Part shown: positions 8,760 through 12,912 of the stretch, one piece after another | How positions within the stretch are numbered: the stretch's first letter is position 1 | Layout of the letters: every line of letters starts with the position of its first letter | From: an uncultured Planctomycetaceae bacterium | Lineage (GTDB): Bacteria > Planctomycetota > Planctomycetia > Pirellulales > UBA1268 | NCBI GenBank assembly: GCA_937926325.1 | Contig: CALAZQ010000556.1 | Span: 1 to 12,912 of the forward strand | Direction: 5' to 3' | Length of the DNA: 12,912 nucleotides | Notes under the pieces: generated by a model | What the model was told of the DNA's origin: nothing | Database searches by the model: none | The model's input: the letters and a program-made list of their open reading frames with translations, nothing else | Translations under genes and position numbers: made by a program

Positions 8760-8824
8760 GCTTCTCAACCGCCTGCCTGACAGGCTTTTCGGCGATTGGT
8801 GTCGTTTTGAGCCCCGCGGCGCGT

Positions 8825-8866
8825 GCAAAGCTCTCTGGATTATGGGGCGGTCGCCGGAGCTTTTGC
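8825..8866 (-). terminator. Inverted repeat after the module 2 operon, terminator or 3'-end hairpin candidate
   Basis: GCAAAGCTC (8825-8833) pairs with GAGCTTTTGC (8857-8866), 9 bp with one bulged base, starting 19 nt past the stop codon of the module 2 DUF1501 gene. This is where a 3'-end hairpin would be expected. There is no T tract after it on the minus strand, so it may stabilise the mRNA end or need a factor for termination. Confidence 0.35.
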
Positions 8867-8884
8867 GAATTCGTCGAGAGCCCC

Positions 8885-10339
8885 TTACGTCAGCACCTCG
8901 CGGATCACATGGCCATGCACGTCGGTGAGCCGCCGGTCGAGGCCGTTGTGGTACCAGGTCAGCTTGGTGTGGTCGAAGCCGAGGATGTCGAGCACGGTGG
9001 CGTAGAAATCCCAGACGGTGGTCGGCTGCTGCTCGGCTCGGCGACCAAACTCGTCGGTTGCCCCGTAGCTGACGCCCCCCTTTACCCCGGCGCCCATCAT
9101 CCACAGGGTGAAGCCATCGGGGTTGTGGTCGCGTCCCGTCGTGCCGGCCTGATGCGTCGGCATCCGCCCAAACTCGGTGGTCCAGAGGACCAGCGTGTCC
9201 TCAAGCAGTCCTGACTGTTTGAGATCGGTCAACAAGGCCGCGGTCGGCTGGTCGAAGATCGGGCAGTGCCGCTCATAGTCTGACTTGAGCGTTTTGTGGG
9301 CATCCCAGTTCAGCAGGCCATCGACCCCGCTCGCCCGCGAGGCACAGTAGAGATTCACATAGCGCACGCCGCGCTCGATCAGCCGCCGGGCCAGCAAGCA
9401 GTTGCGGGCATAGGCCGCCTTTAGCGTGTTGGGTGAGTCGGTGCCGTAGAGCCGATGGATCGACTCAGGCTCGCTGTCGAGGTCGCGGACCTCGGGAGCA
9501 GACAGCTGCATCCGCGCTGCCAGTTCGTAGGCAGCCATCCGCGCTGCCAGTTCGGTTTCCTGCTGCCGCTGGCCGGCATGGCGGCTGTTGAGTTCGGCCA
9601 GTAGCTTTCGGGTCGCCTCGTCCTCGCGGGCAGAAATCGATTCGGGCCGTCGCAGGTTCCGGATCGGCTGGTGGGCCGCCATCACAATGGCCTGGTGCTC
9701 AGCCGGCAGGAAGCCGTTGGACCAGTTGGCCTTGCCATTGGGCGGCTCGCCACGCACGTCGGGCAGGGCAACGTAGGTCGGCAGATTTTCGTTGGCATTG
9801 CCGAGGGCATAACTCAGCCACGCACCAGCACTGGGAAAGCCCTCTGTTGGATGGCCGGTGGCCACAAAGATGTTGCCGGGGCCGTGGGTGTTGGTCTTTG
9901 ACTGCAGGGCATGGCAGAAGGCGATGTCGTCAACATGCCGAGCCATCTCAGGCAGCATCGCCGAAATCGGCTTGCCGCACTCACCAGACGGCACAAACGG
10001 CCAGGGGCTTTTCATCAGATTGCCGTTCTTGCCCTGAAAGCTCATCAGGTTCTCTTCACCCGGCAGCGGCTGGCCATGCATCTTTTCGAGCATCGGCTTG
10101 TGCTCCCAGAGATCCATGTGCGAGGCCGCTCCCGGGCAGAAGATCTGCAGCACCCGCTTGGCCCGGGCGGGGAAGTGGGTCTGCCCTTTGCCTGGCTGCC
10201 AGCCGGTGACCGGCTGAGCACTGGCTGCCCTCGCCTCGCCACCGAGCAGATGCGACAGGCCGATTCCCATCAGCCCCGTGGTGACGTTGCCCAGCAGCAT
10301 TCGTCGGGGCAGGGTGGCAAGTGGTGGTTGCGCAAGCAT
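8885..10339 (-). CDS. DUF1501 family protein, Tat-exported (module 2)
   Basis: A 484-residue DUF1501 protein, paralogous to the one in module 1 but clearly divergent from it. A twin-arginine signal is visible: RR at 12-13, then MLLGNVTTGLMGIGLSHLL. Motifs: CPGAASHMDLWEHKP (from residue 68), TTEFGRMPTHQ, GRDHNPDGFTLW, GATDEFGRRAE, WDFYATVLDILGFDH, and C-terminal NGLDRRLTDVHGHVI. The first motif lacks the GGPS of the module 1 protein but keeps the following Asp (SHMD versus SQLD). ATG at 10339 has GAGG 6 nt upstream (10346-10349); ATG at 10351 would add four residues and has no ribosome binding site. It starts 27 bp after the upstream cytochrome gene, so it is an operon partner. A 19-bp direct repeat at 9509-9554 duplicates ELAARM in a helix. 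Activity is unknown; family membership in the phosphatase/sulfatase superfamily suggests, but does not show, hydrolysis of esters. Confidence 0.92.
   Translation of the reverse strand: MLAQPPLATLPRRMLLGNVTTGLMGIGLSHLLGGEARAASAQPVTGWQPGKGQTHFPARAKRVLQIFCPGAASHMDLWEHKPMLEKMHGQPLPGEENLMSFQGKNGNLMKSPWPFVPSGECGKPISAMLPEMARHVDDIAFCHALQSKTNTHGPGNIFVATGHPTEGFPSAGAWLSYALGNANENLPTYVALPDVRGEPPNGKANWSNGFLPAEHQAIVMAAHQPIRNLRRPESISAREDEATRKLLAELNSRHAGQRQQETELAARMAAYELAARMQLSAPEVRDLDSEPESIHRLYGTDSPNTLKAAYARNCLLARRLIERGVRYVNLYCASRASGVDGLLNWDAHKTLKSDYERHCPIFDQPTAALLTDLKQSGLLEDTLVLWTTEFGRMPTHQAGTTGRDHNPDGFTLWMMGAGVKGGVSYGATDEFGRRAEQQPTTVWDFYATVLDILGFDHTKLTWYHNGLDRRLTDVHGHVIREVLT
9509..9554. repeat. 19-bp direct repeat with a 27-bp period inside the DUF1501 gene
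   Basis: The sequence catccgcgctgccagttcg occurs at 9509-9527 and again at 9536-9554. The 27-bp period is nine codons, so the frame is kept and the protein reads ELAARM-AAY-ELAARM. It looks like a local in-frame duplication in a predicted helix. Confidence 0.85.
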
Positions 10340-10366
10340 GACAGGCCTCATGGCGTTCGACAGCAG

Positions 10367-12912
10367 TCAGTCGAGATAGAGCAGTTCATTCGAGTTGAGC
10401 ACCGCCCGGCAGAGAGCCCGCAGGCCATGCTCCTCAGCGAAGCCGCTCAGCCGCTCGCGTTCAGCTGCGGCAGGAGCTCGTTGATAGACCAAGGCGAAGA
10501 GCCGGTCGATCCGGTCGGTCGAGGCCGGGCCGGCTTCAGCTTCCACCCGTTCGGCCAATGCCTCGGCGATGTCGAGGGTGAAGCTGTGGTTGAGCAGTGT
10601 CAGGGCCTGCAGGGGGGTGGTGGTGCTCGCACGCCTTGGCTCTGACAGTGTGCAGTCGGCCTGATCAAACTCGGTCATCAGGTCGACCACCGAGGCCCGG
10701 GCATTCTGGTGATAGACCGCCCGCCGATAGGTCTCCGGCCCGTGCTCGTCGAGTGGCGTGTAGCTGCAGACGTTGTCTTGCTCGAACCGGTAAAGCCGGA
10801 AGCCGGGGCCGCCCATCGTCGGTTCGAGCGTGCCTGAGACGGCCAGCAGGGTGTCACGTAGTTCTTCGGCCGAGAGCCGCCGGGGAGGGAACCGCCAGAG
10901 CAGCCGGGCGTCACTGTCGACGGCTGCTGGTTCTTCCCGCCACTGGCCGCTCTGCCGGTAGGCCTGCGAGGTCATGATCAGCTTGTGCAGAGGCTTCAGC
11001 CGCCAGCCTCCGGCAACCAGCTGCCGGGCCAGCCAGTCGAGCAGTTGTGGGTGCGATGGGGCTGAACCCATCACGCCGAAGTCGTTGGGCGTTGCCACGA
11101 TGCCGGTGCCGAAGTGATAGTGCCAGAGCCGGTTGGCCAGCACCCGCGGGGTCAACGGGTTGCCTGGTGCGACGATCCAGTCGGCCAGAGCCTGTCGCCG
11201 CTGGGCCTCCGGCGTGTCAGCCGACAACGTATACGGCTCGGTGACCTCTGCCAGAAAGGAGAGGCTCGCCGGCGTTATCTCATCGCCCCGCTTCTGCGGG
11301 CTGCCGCCCAGAAAGATGTGGAAGGGGCCGGCGGCGTCCTTGGCACTGCGGCGGCCCAGCCAGGCCCGAGGCAGGGCAGGCACTTTGCTGATGGCGGCCT
11401 CGACGTCGCGGAGTTCTGCGGTAAGCGCCCGCCGTTGTTCAGCCTCGGCAGGGGTTGTCGCCGCAGCCAGCAGCCGATGCTCCAGATGACTCAGTGGCTG
11501 CTGCCGGCCTGCCGGTGGCTTTGCCCCTGGAAGCGGCTGCTCCCGGGGCCGACGGTCCCGTCCGTGGGCGACCTCCGTCCACTGCTTGCCGTCATCCGAG
11601 ACCTCAATGCGGTACTCCGCCACGAACCCAAACAGGTTGTGCTCGGGCGCCTCTTCGCCGCGGGCACTCGAAAAGACGACGCGGTCGATCTCGGTCGGCT
11701 CGGCCAGTTCAATCGTCACCTCGTTGTGGCCAATCAGCCGGGCACCGAACTTGCCATCGTTGACCAGCTGTGGCCCGTAAAACTCAGGCTTCCGGGAGGG
11801 GCCGCTGGCCACGGCTCCGGCTGAGGCCAGGGCCACATTCCGGCCGTCCGGTCCCGGCGTGTAGATCTCGAACTCATCGAGCTTGAAGCCGCGGCTCTCC
11901 AGGTTGATGTCGCCGGCCTCACAGACCAGCCGGACGAACCGGGTGGTCACCGGAGCAAACCGCTCCTCGGTGCCGGTGCGATCGACCGGCGGCCGTGGCC
12001 AGTCGGTCTCGTAGGCCGCCAGCTGCTCGCGGGCCCGGCTGAGGATCGCTTCCCGTTGCCGGCTCAGTTCCTCGCCGAGCTTCTGTTTGCGGGTTTCGAG
12101 CGGCTTGAGGGTCTCGGCCCGGTCCCGCTGCTGCTCGGGCGTCGCCCAGGCCGCCGAGCCATGCCGGATGCCAGCGAAGGTGGCATACAGCCGGTAGTAG
12201 TCAGCCTGCTTGATGGGATCGAACTTGTGGTTGTGGCAGCGGGCACAGCCGATGGTCAGTCCGAGAAATCCCTCGCCGGTTGAGCGGATGATCTCATCGA
12301 GCGTGTTGGCCCTGATCTGCGCAGCTTGGACCGGGTCCTGGTTGCCGACATCGTCGTAGGGCCCGCTGACCAGGAATGCACTGCCGATCATGACGTCGCG
12401 ATCGGCAGCCCCAAAGACGTCGCCGGCGAGGTGTTCCCGAATGAACCGGTCAAACGGCTTGTCATCGTTGAATGACTTGATCACCCAGTCGCGGAAGGGC
12501 CAGAGGTCATTGATGAGGAAGTTGCGTTCGTAGCCATTGCTCTCGCCGAACCGCACCACATCAAGCCAGTGCCGCCCCCAACGCTCGCCGTAGTGGGGCG
12601 AAGCGAGCAGCCGATCGATCAGCTTCTCATAGGCCTTAGGGTCGGTATCGGCGACAAAGGCTGCGACCTCTTCTGGCGTCGGCGGCAGTCCCGTCAGGTC
12701 ATAGCTCGCCCGCCGGATCAGCGTCCGGCGGTCAGCGGGCGGATTTGGGACCAGGTCCTTTTCGGTCAGAGCCGCCGCCAGGAAACGGTCGATCGGATGG
12801 TCAGCCCAGCCCGAAACGGTCGCAGTTGCCGCAGGCGGCTCGACATCGGCCAGCGGTTGCAGTGACCACCACGACAGATCTGCCTGTGAACGTTCCTCCA
12901 GCGTCACATCCT
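10367..12912 (-). CDS. Planctomycete cytochrome-type protein: PSCyt2(DUF1549)-F5/8C-like-PSD1(DUF1553), 5' end outside window
   Basis: About 848 residues are visible; the frame is open at the right edge. The first possible start, GTG at 12907, is preceded by in-frame GAT, and the WWSLQPL segment normally follows a PSCyt1 haem domain, so an N-terminal export signal and PSCyt1 domain probably lie beyond the window. PSCyt2/DUF1549 spans about 35-245 (numbered from the GTG) with CARCHNHKFDP (CxxCH at 221-225). A charged, probably helical stretch (260-300) follows. Next is a discoidin/F5-8-type-C-like region (about 315-450): TTRFVRLVCEAG, LDEFEIYTPG and a final YRIEVSDDGKQWTEV are characteristic. 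PSD1/DUF1553 begins near 570 with ADWIVAPGNPLTPRVLANRLW and ends ELLYLD. F5/8C domains commonly bind glycans, so this may anchor the protein to a carbohydrate. The DUF1501 partner starts 27 bp downstream. Confidence 0.93.
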   Translation of the reverse strand, partial: DVTLEERSQADLSWWSLQPLADVEPPAATATVSGWADHPIDRFLAAALTEKDLVPNPPADRRTLIRRASYDLTGLPPTPEEVAAFVADTDPKAYEKLIDRLLASPHYGERWGRHWLDVVRFGESNGYERNFLINDLWPFRDWVIKSFNDDKPFDRFIREHLAGDVFGAADRDVMIGSAFLVSGPYDDVGNQDPVQAAQIRANTLDEIIRSTGEGFLGLTIGCARCHNHKFDPIKQADYYRLYATFAGIRHGSAAWATPEQQRDRAETLKPLETRKQKLGEELSRQREAILSRAREQLAAYETDWPRPPVDRTGTEERFAPVTTRFVRLVCEAGDINLESRGFKLDEFEIYTPGPDGRNVALASAGAVASGPSRKPEFYGPQLVNDGKFGARLIGHNEVTIELAEPTEIDRVVFSSARGEEAPEHNLFGFVAEYRIEVSDDGKQWTEVAHGRDRRPREQPLPGAKPPAGRQQPLSHLEHRLLAAATTPAEAEQRRALTAELRDVEAAISKVPALPRAWLGRRSAKDAAGPFHIFLGGSPQKRGDEITPASLSFLAEVTEPYTLSADTPEAQRRQALADWIVAPGNPLTPRVLANRLWHYHFGTGIVATPNDFGVMGSAPSHPQLLDWLARQLVAGGWRLKPLHKLIMTSQAYRQSGQWREEPAAVDSDARLLWRFPPRRLSAEELRDTLLAVSGTLEPTMGGPGFRLYRFEQDNVCSYTPLDEHGPETYRRAVYHQNARASVVDLMTEFDQADCTLSEPRRASTTTPLQALTLLNHSFTLDIAEALAERVEAEAGPASTDRIDRLFALVYQRAPAAAERERLSGFAEEHGLRALCRAVLNSNELLYLD

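Noticed and set aside
8771..8790. GCCTG-CCTGA-CAGGC followed by TTTT on the plus strand, resembling an intrinsic terminator
   Set aside because: No plus-strand gene leads into it, the stem is only 5 bp, and on the transcribed minus strand the hairpin is not followed directly by a T tract.
11840..11990. Possible glycoside hydrolase or lectin gene suggested by the F5/8C-like segment
   Set aside because: The segment is in frame inside the DUF1549-DUF1553 protein and has no catalytic domain of its own; it is an inserted module.
1..12912. CRISPR arrays, transposase genes, phage genes or defence systems
   Set aside because: No regularly spaced repeats were seen and none of the supported genes belongs to such families. 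The only mobile-element hint is the tRNA fragment at the left edge.

Overview
The window looks like chromosomal DNA from a planctomycete (Pirellula/Rhodopirellula-like). It is GC-rich, and it carries two tandem gene pairs combining a 'Planctomycete cytochrome' protein (PSCyt/DUF1549 + DUF1553) with a Tat-exported DUF1501 protein, a combination abundant in that phylum. Assignment rests on gene families, codon usage and GC content, not on a marker gene.

Region 1 (1-51): the 3' part of a tRNA-Pro(GGG) gene, from the anticodon loop to the discriminator base. The bases that should form the 5' strand of the anticodon stem do not pair. It therefore looks like a tRNA 3' fragment of the kind left at the far end of an integrated element, which would lie to the left of the window.

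Region 2 (17-3854): a likely sugar-acid catabolic locus. A fumarylacetoacetate-hydrolase-fold protein (minus strand) is divergent from a YjhG/YagF-type D-xylonate dehydratase (plus strand). Together they could convert an aldonate such as D-xylonate to 2-keto-3-deoxy-xylonate and then to alpha-ketoglutarate semialdehyde, as in a Weimberg-type oxidative pentose route. A MIP-family channel follows 65 bp after the dehydratase on the same strand. The last codons of the FAH-fold gene are read antisense through the tRNA fragment.

Region 3 (3956-12912, all minus strand): two consecutive cytochrome/DUF1501 modules. The right-hand module is a PSCyt2-F5/8C-like-PSD1 protein, cut by the window edge, followed by a DUF1501 protein. 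The left-hand module is a PSCyt1-PSCyt2-beta-rich insert-PSD1 protein, followed by a second DUF1501 protein. Within each module the genes are about 20-27 bp apart. Between modules lie 217 bp holding inverted repeats and the window's clearest AT-rich patch, so the modules are probably separate transcription units. These proteins should act outside the cytoplasm. Their biochemical function is unknown; c-type haem motifs, binding-domain-like inserts and a phosphatase/sulfatase-superfamily partner fit redox-linked processing of a polymer or glycan, which is inference only.

I see no CRISPR array, transposase, phage gene, toxin-antitoxin pair or defence system.
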